Assembly: GCA_900537125.1 (NCBI GenBank)
Contig: UNRJ01000002.1
Location: forward strand, 596,105 to 660,104
From: Rhodobacteraceae bacterium Alg238-R152
GTDB lineage: Bacteria; Pseudomonadota; Alphaproteobacteria; Rhodobacterales; Rhodobacteraceae
Direction of reading: 5' to 3'
Length of the DNA: 64,000 nucleotides
Part shown: one piece after another, positions 37,361-44,886 of the stretch
Layout: every line of letters starts with the position of its first letter
Numbering within the stretch: position 1 is the stretch's first letter
Position numbers and translations under genes: made by a program
The notes under the pieces: generated by a model
The model's input: the letters and a program-made list of their open reading frames with translations, nothing else
Databases searched by the model: none
Told to the model about the DNA's origin: nothing

Positions 37361-39396
37361 CGGGCGTGGTGTTTGATCCAATTGTGCCGCTGTGGTTGTT
37401 GGCGGTTTTGGCGGTGTTGAGTGCTTTGGCGATTTCCGTGGCGCTGTGGCGTGGCTTGGCCGGTTGGGCCTGGCGCGGGGCGGCGGGCTTGGTGATCTTG
37501 GCCGCTTTGGCGGGGCCGGTGTTGCAGACCGAGAACCGCGCGCCGTTGAGTGACATTGTACTGATGCTGGTGGATGGCTCGGCCAGTCAGCGGTTGAGCG
37601 ACCGGGAGGCGCAAACCGAGAATGCGGCGGCAGTTTTGGAAGCACGGTTGGCGGCGCGGGAGAACACCGAAGTGCGCCGGATCGATGTGGGCGATGCGGA
37701 GGGTGACGGCGGCACAGAGATGATGGCAGCGCTGTCTGAGGCTCTGGCGCAGGAGCCACGCGGGCGCATTGCGGGCATTGTCGCACTGAGCGACGGGCAG
37801 GTGCATGACATGGAGCGCGCGCCCGACCTGCCAGCGCCATTTCATCTGCTGCAGTCTGGTCGAGACACCGACTGGGACCGGCGGTTGAGCATCAAGAATG
37901 CGCCTGCTTTTGCCATTCTGGGCGAGCCGGTGACGTTGACCCTGCGGATTGAAGACAGCGGCGCGGCCCCCACAGATGTAGACCGCGTATCGGTGGACAT
38001 ATCCGTGGATGGCGATGAGCCGCAGAGGTTTTCCGTGCCTTTGGATCGTGACATTGAGCTGCCGGTTACTTTGCCGCACAGCGGGCGCAATGTGATACAG
38101 TTTTCGGTGCCGATGGCCGAAGGGGAACTTACGGATCGCAACAATGCGGCCTTGGTGCAGATCAACGGCGTGCGGGATCGCCTGCGGGTGTTGTTGGTGT
38201 CCGGTGAACCACATCCGGGCGGGCGGACCTGGCGCAACTTGCTAAAGTCTGATGCCAGTGTGGACCTTGTGCATTTCACCATTCTGCGACCGCCGGAGAA
38301 ACAGGACGGTGTGCCGGTCAGCGAACTGTCGTTGATTGCTTTTCCAACGCGGGAGCTGTTTCTGGAGAAGGTAGAGGATTTTGACCTGATCATCTTTGAC
38401 CGCTACCAGCGGCGCGGAATTTTGCCGTCTTTGTATTTGGAAAATGTGGCGGACTATGTGCGCAAAGGCGGGGCTGTGTTGGTTGCGGCGGGGCCAGACT
38501 ATGCCTCTGCAGACAGTATCTATCGTTCTCCCTTGTCCGACGTTTTACCAGCGAGTCCAACGGCGCGGGTGGTGGATGAGGCCTATGCGCCAAAAGTGTC
38601 GGAACTTGGCGCGCGCCATCCGGTCACGGCGGGCTTGCCCGATCAAGACACCTGGGGCCGCTGGTTGCGGCAGATCGAAGTCACGCCGGACGCGGGTGAT
38701 GTGTTGATGACAGGTAGTGAGGGTCGGCCGTTGTTGGTGCTCAATCGTGTGGAAGAGGGGCGGGTTGCCTTGCTTGCGTCAGATCACGCCTGGCTATGGG
38801 CGCGGGGGTATGAAGGTGGCGGGCCGCAGCTGGAGCTGCTGCGGCGATTGGCACATTGGATGATGGGCGAGCCGGAGTTGGAAGAAGAGGCTTTGTGGGC
38901 GGAACCCACCGGGCAGACCCTTCGGATTGTGCGGCGGAGTTTGGAAGAGACGGTTGGTCCAGTGACGATCGCCACGCCCAGTGGAGATACGGTGACACTA
39001 GAGGTCCATGAAAGCACACCGGGACAGTTTGAGGCCACCTATGAAGGGCCGGAGATGGGGCTGTACCGCCTGTCACAAGGCGATTTGGAGACGGTGGTTG
39101 GCTTAGGACCTGCCGCACCACGAGAGTTTGAGACCACCATCGCAAGTGCTGAACTGGTCGCGCCCCTGCTTGAGGCCACACGCGGTGGCGTATTGGCTCT
39201 GGGAGATGGTGTGCCGGGGGTGCGCAACGTGCGTGAAGGGCGGCCTGCGGCGGGGCGCACGTGGATTGGCCTCACCCCGAGGAAGGCGTTTGAGACGCTG
39301 GATGTGGCCCGCGCGCCGCTGTTACCGGGGTGGCTGGTGTTGTTGATGGCGTCCGGGTTTATTCTAATGGGTTGGCTGCGCGAGGGGCAGCGGTGA
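37357..39396 (+). CDS. MoxR-operon membrane protein with VWA-like and amidotransferase-like regions
   Basis: A 679-aa membrane protein with two N-terminal helices (about 10-55), a short von Willebrand-like stretch (IVLMLVDGSASQRLSD, GIVALSDGQVHDM), an Ig-like middle, a class I glutamine-amidotransferase-like region (FDLIIFDRYQRRGILPSLYL, YVRKGGAVLVAAGPDYAS) and a C-terminal helix (LLPGWLVLLMASGFILMGWL). No Cys-His-Glu amidase triad is evident, so it is likely structural. It overlaps the DUF4159 gene by 4 bp and closes the operon. Confidence 0.82.
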   Translation: MTGVVFDPIVPLWLLAVLAVLSALAISVALWRGLAGWAWRGAAGLVILAALAGPVLQTENRAPLSDIVLMLVDGSASQRLSDREAQTENAAAVLEARLAARENTEVRRIDVGDAEGDGGTEMMAALSEALAQEPRGRIAGIVALSDGQVHDMERAPDLPAPFHLLQSGRDTDWDRRLSIKNAPAFAILGEPVTLTLRIEDSGAAPTDVDRVSVDISVDGDEPQRFSVPLDRDIELPVTLPHSGRNVIQFSVPMAEGELTDRNNAALVQINGVRDRLRVLLVSGEPHPGGRTWRNLLKSDASVDLVHFTILRPPEKQDGVPVSELSLIAFPTRELFLEKVEDFDLIIFDRYQRRGILPSLYLENVADYVRKGGAVLVAAGPDYASADSIYRSPLSDVLPASPTARVVDEAYAPKVSELGARHPVTAGLPDQDTWGRWLRQIEVTPDAGDVLMTGSEGRPLLVLNRVEEGRVALLASDHAWLWARGYEGGGPQLELLRRLAHWMMGEPELEEEALWAEPTGQTLRIVRRSLEETVGPVTIATPSGDTVTLEVHESTPGQFEATYEGPEMGLYRLSQGDLETVVGLGPAAPREFETTIASAELVAPLLEATRGGVLALGDGVPGVRNVREGRPAAGRTWIGLTPRKAFETLDVARAPLLPGWLVLLMASGFILMGWLREGQR

Positions 39397-39507
39397 GTTT
39401 CCATTTTCGCTTAAGTGAAGTTGCCCGCAAAAACCGGTTCCTTCACGGCAGCCTGCGCGGTAAAACGCCTGTAATTGAGGCCGACCTACTTATTGGAGCA
39501 ACTGAAC

Positions 39508-41025
39508 ATGGCGCCGAAGCCCGTTGTATTGTGCATTCTGGACGGCTGGGGGCTGTCTGATCAAACTGAGGCCAATGCGCCGTTTTTAGCCAAAACCCCA
39601 AATTTTGATGCGATGATTGCGGATGGACCGCATGCCACGTTGATCACCCATGGGCCAGATGTGGGTCTGCCAAGTGGCCAGATGGGCAACTCCGAGGTGG
39701 GGCATACCAACATTGGTGCGGGCCGTGTTGTGGCGATGGATCTGGGGCAGATTGATCTGGCCATCGAAGACGGGTCGTTTTTTGAGAATGGGGCACTGCA
39801 AGCCTTTATCGCCACGCTCAAGGAAACCGGTGGCACGGCGCATTTGATGGGTGTGGTGTCGGACGGCGGCGTGCATGGGCATATCACCCATGTTCTGGCT
39901 GCGATGAAGGCGGTTGCCGATGCGGGCGTGCCGGTGGTGTTGCATGCGGTCACAGATGGCCGCGATGTGGCACCAAAGTCTGCGCTGCTGTATTTTGAGA
40001 CTTTGAAGGCTCAGATGCCCGAGGATGCCAAATTGGGCACTGTGACTGGGCGGTATTATGCGATGGACCGCGACAATCGGTGGGAACGGGTGTCGCAGGC
40101 CTTTGGCGCTTGGGTTACGGGTGATGCCGCACATCAAGCGGCAGACGGTATTGCGGCGATCGAAGCGGCCTATGGGCGCGACGAAAGTGATGAGTTCATT
40201 GGCGCCACCACTATTGGCGACTATGCCGGGGCAAAAGATGGAGACGGATTTTTCTGCCTCAACTTCCGCGCCGATCGCGCACGCGAAATCCTTGCGGCGC
40301 TTGGTCAGCCGGATTTTGACGCTTTTGATTCATCGGCGCGCCCGGAGTGGGCCAGCATGCTGGGCATGGTGAACTATTCACAGGACCACAACGCTTACAT
40401 GACCACGGCCTATCCCAAACAAGAGATCAAGAACACGCTGGGTGAGTGGGTCGCGAAACATGATAAAACCCAGTTCCGTCTCGCAGAGACGGAAAAGTAC
40501 CCGCATGTGACCTTCTTCTTGAACGGTGGGGCAGAGGCGCCGGCTGAAGGCGAAGACCGGTTTATGCCGCTGTCGCCGAAGGTGGCGACCTATGATTTGC
40601 AGCCGGAAATGAGCGCAGATGAGGTGACCGAACAGTTTGTGGCGGCGATTGAGCATGGCTATGATCTGATCGTGACCAATTTTGCCAATCCGGATATGGT
40701 CGGCCACACTGGTAGTCTGGAGGCGGCGATGGCTGCTTGCGAGGCGGTGGATCGTGGTTTGGGCAAGGTGCGTGCGGCACTGGAAAAAGTTGGTGGCGCG
40801 ATGCTTGTCACGGCGGACCACGGTAATTGTGAAGTGATGATCGACCCGGTGACTGGCGGGCCACACACAGCCCACACCACCAATTTGGTGCCCGTTGTGC
40901 TGGTGAACGGACCCGAAGGCGCAGGTCTGCGGGCGGGGCGTTTGGCAGATTTGGCACCCAGCCTGTTGCAGCTTATGGGGCTGGAACACCCGGAAGAGAT
41001 GACCGGACAGAGCTTGATCGTTTGA
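39508..41025 (+). CDS. gpmI: 2,3-bisphosphoglycerate-independent phosphoglycerate mutase
   Basis: Interconverts 3- and 2-phosphoglycerate in glycolysis; Mn-dependent, 505 aa. Metal/catalytic motifs: LDGWG (Asp12), QMGNSEVGHTNIGAGR with the phospho-Ser at about 62, DGRDVAPKSA, RYYAMDRDNRW, FRADRAREI, NFANPDMVGHTG and TADHGNCEVM. The start at 39508 follows TTGGAGC; the frame-open region upstream has no ribosome site. The stop overlaps a TTG start of the envC gene. Grouping with envC, ctpA and rppH is usual in this order of bacteria. Confidence 0.96.
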   Translation: MAPKPVVLCILDGWGLSDQTEANAPFLAKTPNFDAMIADGPHATLITHGPDVGLPSGQMGNSEVGHTNIGAGRVVAMDLGQIDLAIEDGSFFENGALQAFIATLKETGGTAHLMGVVSDGGVHGHITHVLAAMKAVADAGVPVVLHAVTDGRDVAPKSALLYFETLKAQMPEDAKLGTVTGRYYAMDRDNRWERVSQAFGAWVTGDAAHQAADGIAAIEAAYGRDESDEFIGATTIGDYAGAKDGDGFFCLNFRADRAREILAALGQPDFDAFDSSARPEWASMLGMVNYSQDHNAYMTTAYPKQEIKNTLGEWVAKHDKTQFRLAETEKYPHVTFFLNGGAEAPAEGEDRFMPLSPKVATYDLQPEMSADEVTEQFVAAIEHGYDLIVTNFANPDMVGHTGSLEAAMAACEAVDRGLGKVRAALEKVGGAMLVTADHGNCEVMIDPVTGGPHTAHTTNLVPVVLVNGPEGAGLRAGRLADLAPSLLQLMGLEHPEEMTGQSLIV

Positions 41026-42173
41026 GGCCGTTTCGCACATATATCTTTGCCACATCGCTGGCACTGTTACTCGCAGGTGGAAGCGTCTGGGCGGAGCCTG
41101 ATCCCGGAGACGCGGCCCGAGAGGCTGTGGCGCAGCTGGAAGCGGCGTCTGTGGCTTTGGCCAAAGCCAAAGGCGGGCGGGACCGCGTAAAATCCCTCAC
41201 CGGTGTTGTTCAAGCCTATGAGACAGGGCTGACTGCGCTGCGGGCCGGGTTGCGGCGGGCTGCAATCCGCGAGGCGCAATTGTCCAAGCAACTCAAAGCC
41301 CAAGAAGCTGAGATTGCCCGCCTGTTGGGCGTGTTACAAAGCATGGGCAAGGGGCCACCGGAGGTGATTTTGGTGCATCCCGGTGGGCCGATGGGCACCG
41401 CACGCTCCGGCATGATTCTCGCCGAGGTGACACCCGCATTGGAGAAGCACGCCACAACACTGCGTCGCGATTTGGAAGAGGTCACCATTCTGCGCAGTTT
41501 GCAGGAAGGCGCCGCAGAGACGCTTCAGGGCGGGTTGGAAGGAGCGCAGGATGCTCGCACACAGCTGTCCAAAGCGATTGCCAATCGCACGGATTTGCCC
41601 AAACGGTTCACCGAGGACCCGGTTCAAACAGCCTTGTTGATTGCGTCCACCGAAACACTGGAAGGCTTTGCCAGCGCATTGGTGGATTTGCAGGTGGACG
41701 GCATGGATGAGATTGACCTGCCTGATGTGATGGACCGTAAGGGCGCTTTGAGACTTCCGGTCGATGCACAGGTTCTGCGTCGGGCGGGCGAAGCAGATGC
41801 GGCAGGCATACGGCGCCCTGGACTGGTGTTGGCCACGCGGCCAAGTGCACTGGTGGTCTCCCCAACAGCGGCAACGATCCGCTTTCGCGGCCCGCTCTTG
41901 GACTACGGAAATGTGATGATCCTTGAGCCGCAGCCTGGCGTGCTTTTTGTGTTGGGGGGATTGGCGCAGGTGTATGGTGACGCCGGAGAGGTGCTGCCGG
42001 AAGGGACACCTATTGGGTTGATGGGAGGAAATGGGCTGGAAAGTGGCGCAATTCTCTCACAGTCTGGTGATGCCTCTGGCAATGCGCGCTCAGAAACGCT
42101 CTATATAGAGGTCAGAGAAGGCAAAGCGCCTGTGGACCCGGAATTGTGGTTCCAAACGAATGAGGATGGATAA
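41022..42173 (+). CDS. EnvC-like murein hydrolase activator, degenerate M23 domain
   Basis: Periplasmic coiled-coil protein expected to activate an amidase during cell division. Signal peptide about 1-24 (IFATSLALLLAGGSVWA), coiled coil about 30-210, and a C-terminal LytM/M23 domain (GNVMILEPQPGVLFVLGGLA, SETLYIEVREGKAPVDPELW). The metal-binding His residues of active M23 enzymes are missing: GNVMILEPQPG replaces the His-containing strand. It is therefore an activator, not a hydrolase, like EnvC. The only start giving the signal peptide is TTG at 41022, overlapping the gpmI stop (TTGA). Confidence 0.85.
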   Translation: MRPFRTYIFATSLALLLAGGSVWAEPDPGDAAREAVAQLEAASVALAKAKGGRDRVKSLTGVVQAYETGLTALRAGLRRAAIREAQLSKQLKAQEAEIARLLGVLQSMGKGPPEVILVHPGGPMGTARSGMILAEVTPALEKHATTLRRDLEEVTILRSLQEGAAETLQGGLEGAQDARTQLSKAIANRTDLPKRFTEDPVQTALLIASTETLEGFASALVDLQVDGMDEIDLPDVMDRKGALRLPVDAQVLRRAGEADAAGIRRPGLVLATRPSALVVSPTAATIRFRGPLLDYGNVMILEPQPGVLFVLGGLAQVYGDAGEVLPEGTPIGLMGGNGLESGAILSQSGDASGNARSETLYIEVREGKAPVDPELWFQTNEDG

Positions 42174-42177
42174 GTCT

Positions 42178-43515
42178 ATGAAGAAATTCGTCGCCGCCGC
42201 TGCGGGAGGCATTGTGGCCGGATTGTTGGTCACCACACAGGTGGCCGGGCCACTGTTGGCACAAGAGAGCGAGCGTAAGTCCACTGTTTATGAACAGCTT
42301 GATCTGTTTGGCGACATTTTTGAGCGCATTCGCATTCAATATGTCGAAGAGGTGGATGACGCGGATCTGATCGAAGCGGCCATCAATGGCATGCTGACAT
42401 CACTGGATCCACACTCCAGCTACCTGAGCCCGGATGACGCCGATGATATGCGTGTGCAGACACGAGGTGAATTTGGCGGGCTTGGCATCGAAGTGACGCA
42501 GGAAGAGGGCTTTGTGAAAGTTGTCTCGCCGATCGATGACACCCCTGCGGACGCAGCGGGCATGGAAGCGGGTGACTTTATCACCCATGTGGACGGCGAA
42601 AGCGTGCTGGGCCTGACCCTGGACGAAGCGGTCGAAAAGATGCGCGGCCCTGTGGGCAGCGAGATTGTGATCACCGTGGTGCGCGAAGGCGAACCAGAGC
42701 CGTTTGACGTGACGATTGTACGCGATACCATCAAGCTGACCGCGGTGCGGACACGCACTGTGGGGGACAGCGTGGTTCTGCGTGTCACGACGTTCAACGA
42801 CCAGACCACGCCAAACCTGATCGACGGTTTCCAGAAGCAGGTTGAAGAGCTCGGTGGCATGGCAAACGTGAATGGGATTGTGCTGGATCTGCGCAACAAC
42901 CCGGGTGGTTTGCTGACACAGGCGATCAAAGTTTCCGATGAGTTCCTGGAAAAGGGTGAAATTGTTTCGACCCGTGGCCGGAACCCTGAGGATGGCGAGC
43001 GCTATAATGCACAGCCGGGCGATCTGGCCGAGGGCAAACCAATTGTTGTTCTGATCAACGGCGGCTCTGCCTCGGCGTCCGAGATTGTGGCAGGGGCGCT
43101 GCAAGATCATCGCCGCGCCATTGTTGTGGGCACCAAGAGCTTTGGCAAAGGCTCTGTCCAAACGGTGATGCCGCTGCGCGGTGATGGCGCGATGCGTCTG
43201 ACCACCGCGCGGTATTACACCCCGTCTGGTCGCTCCATTCAGGCGCTGGGCGTGAGCCCGGACATTGTGGTGGAACAGCCGCGTCGCGTGGATGCCACGC
43301 CGGAGGAGGATGAAGACACCGCCCGCCGCACCCGCTCTGAAGCGGATCTGCGCGGCAGCCTCAACAACGACAGCCTGACCGAAGACGAAATTCGCCAGAT
43401 TGAAGAAGATCGTGCCAAGGCGGATGAGGCGGCCAAGCTGCGCGAAGAGGATTACCAGCTGGCTTATGCGCTGGACATCCTGACCGGCCTGTCAGCGCTC
43501 GGTCCAAAAGAGTAA
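42178..43515 (+). CDS. ctpA: C-terminal processing peptidase, S41 family
   Basis: Periplasmic serine protease of the Ctp/Tsp family, 445 aa. Signal or anchor at about 7-29, a PDZ domain at about 95-180 (GGLGIEVTQEEGFVKVVSP), and the protease core with the substrate loop LDLRNNPGGLL. The catalytic pair is Ser299 in NGGSASASE and Lys324 in KSFGKGS, with the 25-residue spacing known for Tsp. The acidic, charged C-terminus (about 370-430) is a linker or helix. The start at 42178 is preceded by GAGGATGG; alternatives at 42160 and 42166 would overlap envC. A terminator follows. Confidence 0.93.
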   Translation: MKKFVAAAAGGIVAGLLVTTQVAGPLLAQESERKSTVYEQLDLFGDIFERIRIQYVEEVDDADLIEAAINGMLTSLDPHSSYLSPDDADDMRVQTRGEFGGLGIEVTQEEGFVKVVSPIDDTPADAAGMEAGDFITHVDGESVLGLTLDEAVEKMRGPVGSEIVITVVREGEPEPFDVTIVRDTIKLTAVRTRTVGDSVVLRVTTFNDQTTPNLIDGFQKQVEELGGMANVNGIVLDLRNNPGGLLTQAIKVSDEFLEKGEIVSTRGRNPEDGERYNAQPGDLAEGKPIVVLINGGSASASEIVAGALQDHRRAIVVGTKSFGKGSVQTVMPLRGDGAMRLTTARYYTPSGRSIQALGVSPDIVVEQPRRVDATPEEDEDTARRTRSEADLRGSLNNDSLTEDEIRQIEEDRAKADEAAKLREEDYQLAYALDILTGLSALGPKE

Positions 43516-43538
43516 GTCATTTGATATGACCTGAATTG

Positions 43539-43567
43539 CGGGCGTCCTGATTGAGGGCGCCCGTTTT
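43539..43567 (+). terminator. terminator after ctpA
   Basis: Nine-bp stem (CGGGCGTCC / GGGCGCCCG, one G-T pair) with loop TGATTGA and TTTT directly after. It ends the gpmI-envC-ctpA run. Confidence 0.85.
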
Positions 43568-43572
43568 GGTGT

Positions 43573-43617
43573 GAGGGCGCTGCCCTCGCGCCTTTGGCGC
43601 TCACCCGGGATACTTGC
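43573..43617. repeat. TATCCCGGG-plus-hairpin intergenic element, copy 3 (inverted)
   Basis: On the plus strand, GAGGGC-GCT-GCCCTC, then GCGCC-TTT-GGCGC, then CACCCGGGATACTT. Read on the minus strand this is AAGTATCCCGGG followed by hairpins, the arrangement of 22089-22119 and 28215-28264. Confidence 0.5.
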
Positions 43618-43685
43618 GGAATGTGAATTGCGCCGCAACGGGAGCTTGGGTAGGACAGTTGAGAATGTCTGTCTGGAGTGTGCGC

Positions 43686-44168
43686 ATGACCCCTGAAGAG
43701 CTGAAAAAGTTGCCGTATCGCAAGAATGTTGGCGTGATGTTGGTGAATGCCGAGGGCGGCGTGTTTGTCGGGCAGCGGGTTGAGAGCAAGGAGCCAGCCT
43801 GGCAGATGCCTCAGGGGGGGATCGACAAAGGCGAGGCGCCGCGCGCGGCGGCGTTGCGAGAGCTGGAAGAAGAGACCGGCGTGTCGCCAGATCTGGTGAC
43901 CATTGAGGCGGAAACTGAGAGCTGGATAGCCTATGATCTGCCGCTGGAGATTGCGGCGCGTATCTGGAAAGGGCGCTATCGCGGACAAAAACAGAAATGG
44001 TATTTGATGCGGTTTCACGGGCGCGACGATCAGGTCAATATCGTGGTGGACCATCAGGAATTTTCCGAGTGGCGCTGGCTGCCGGTAGATCAGCTTGTGG
44101 CCAATATCGTGCCGTTTAAGCGCGAAGTGTATGCGCAGGTGGTGGCAGCGTTTGAGGGGCATTTGTGA
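43686..44168 (+). CDS. rppH: RNA pyrophosphohydrolase
   Basis: Nudix hydrolase removing pyrophosphate from 5'-triphosphate RNA to start decay, or cleaving dinucleoside polyphosphates. The 160-aa product has [14 protein letters not shown], the RppH hallmark [12 protein letters not shown] and a full Nudix box (44-66, RELEEETGV), followed by WIAYDLP and [16 protein letters not shown]. The ATG at 43686 has GGAG nine bases upstream. Immediately upstream of tRNA-Arg. Confidence 0.95.
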   Translation: MTPEELKKLPYRKNVGVMLVNAEGGVFVGQRVESKEPAWQMPQGGIDKGEAPRAAALRELEEETGVSPDLVTIEAETESWIAYDLPLEIAARIWKGRYRGQKQKWYLMRFHGRDDQVNIVVDHQEFSEWRWLPVDQLVANIVPFKREVYAQVVAAFEGHL

Positions 44169-44266
44169 TCGTAGAATGGTGGCGGTGCAGTCTTATGGCA
44201 CCTGAAGCACCTCGGTAGAAATCCCACATGACAATCGCGCACGACGGCGGTAAAACGCCGTTAAGT

Positions 44267-44343
44267 GGCCCCGTGGCTCAACTGGATAGAGCAGCCCCCT
44301 CCTAAGGGGCAGGTTGCAGGTTCGAATCCTGCCGGGGTCGCCA
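44267..44343 (+). tRNA. tRNA-Arg (anticodon CCU)
   Basis: A 77-nt cloverleaf: acceptor GGCCCCG with CGGGGTC (one G-U), anticodon stem GCCCC/GGGGC, loop CTCCTAA giving anticodon CCT at 44301-44303, T-loop TTCGAAT, and encoded CCA at 44341-44343. It decodes AGG. Everything to its right looks accessory, so it may mark an island boundary. I found no second copy of its 3' end in the window and no integrase next to it. Confidence 0.97.
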
Positions 44344-44736
44344 ACAGGTTTCTGTCAAAACAACCAGAAGTTTGCGCAAAAGCAACCAATAGTGTGCGCA
44401 AAATCAGTGTTTTTGCCAAAGAGAGGTAAATTTAATTGTTTATTTTCATTAATTTAATCAGAAGAGCTTAACTGCAAGCCCTGTGGGCTTTCGCAAGTGC
44501 TTGCGAAGGCTCGTCAAAGTCATTCTGATAAACTCAGGAGATTGGGGACGGATTGGGCAAGGGAGCTTTTATCACGGCCGACCCGTGATGCTCCATCAAT
44601 GAGTCAAATGTGTCTGACCTCACAAAAGATTTCCGTGCAGGGGGCTGGCCAAGTGCATTTCGTGGACTCCCTTGAAGTCTCCGTGCTGATCCGGCTGCCT
44701 GTCAGACGTTTTGCTGGCAGCCGGCTTTGGGCCACT
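44344..44736. other. AT-rich gene-poor stretch after tRNA-Arg
   Basis: About 390 bp without a convincing gene. It holds a near-direct repeat (TTTGCGCAAAAGC / GTGTGCGCAAAATC near 44371-44405), an AT-rich stretch to 44460, a TTCGCAAG-TG-CTTGCGAA palindrome (44490-44507) and a 9-bp stem CCGGCTGCC / GGCAGCCGG (44691-44699, 44716-44724) just after the AAA+ gene's tail. Base composition changes sharply from the core genome on the left. Confidence 0.5.
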
Positions 44737-44886
44737 TCACGTTTCGGGGCTCTGCTCCTTTCCCAAAAGGTCCTGCAGAGCGTCCCCGGAAAGTACGCCG
44801 GCGGCCATCAAGGCCTCCGCCATGCGCTGAATAGCGGGCAGCTCGTCGCGCAAAAGCTTGTAGGCCTCATCTTCTGCGGCGGCCAT
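44737..44886 (-). pseudogene. detached C-terminal tail of the AAA+/M41 protease
   Basis: A 49-codon reading frame starting at an ATG that overlaps the upstream gene's stop (TGATG) and ending at 44737. It encodes AEDEAYKLLRDELPAIQRMA and ALMAAGVLSGDALQDLL, a pattern that closely resembles the helical tail of FtsH-type proteases. The similarity continues a few codons upstream of the ATG in the same frame (ARVAGL), so it looks like the real end of the preceding protein separated by a one-base deletion. Coupled restart or -1 frameshifting could still join them functionally; no standard slippery site is present. Confidence 0.6.

Noticed and set aside
42160..42177. Earlier ATG starts for ctpA
   Set aside because: ATGs at 42160 and 42166 sit inside envC and at the ribosome site itself; the start at 42178 gives a better signal region and spacing.
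44267..44343. tRNA-Arg as a proven island attachment site
   Set aside because: No integrase is adjacent and no second copy of the tRNA 3' end was seen; only the change in gene content supports it.
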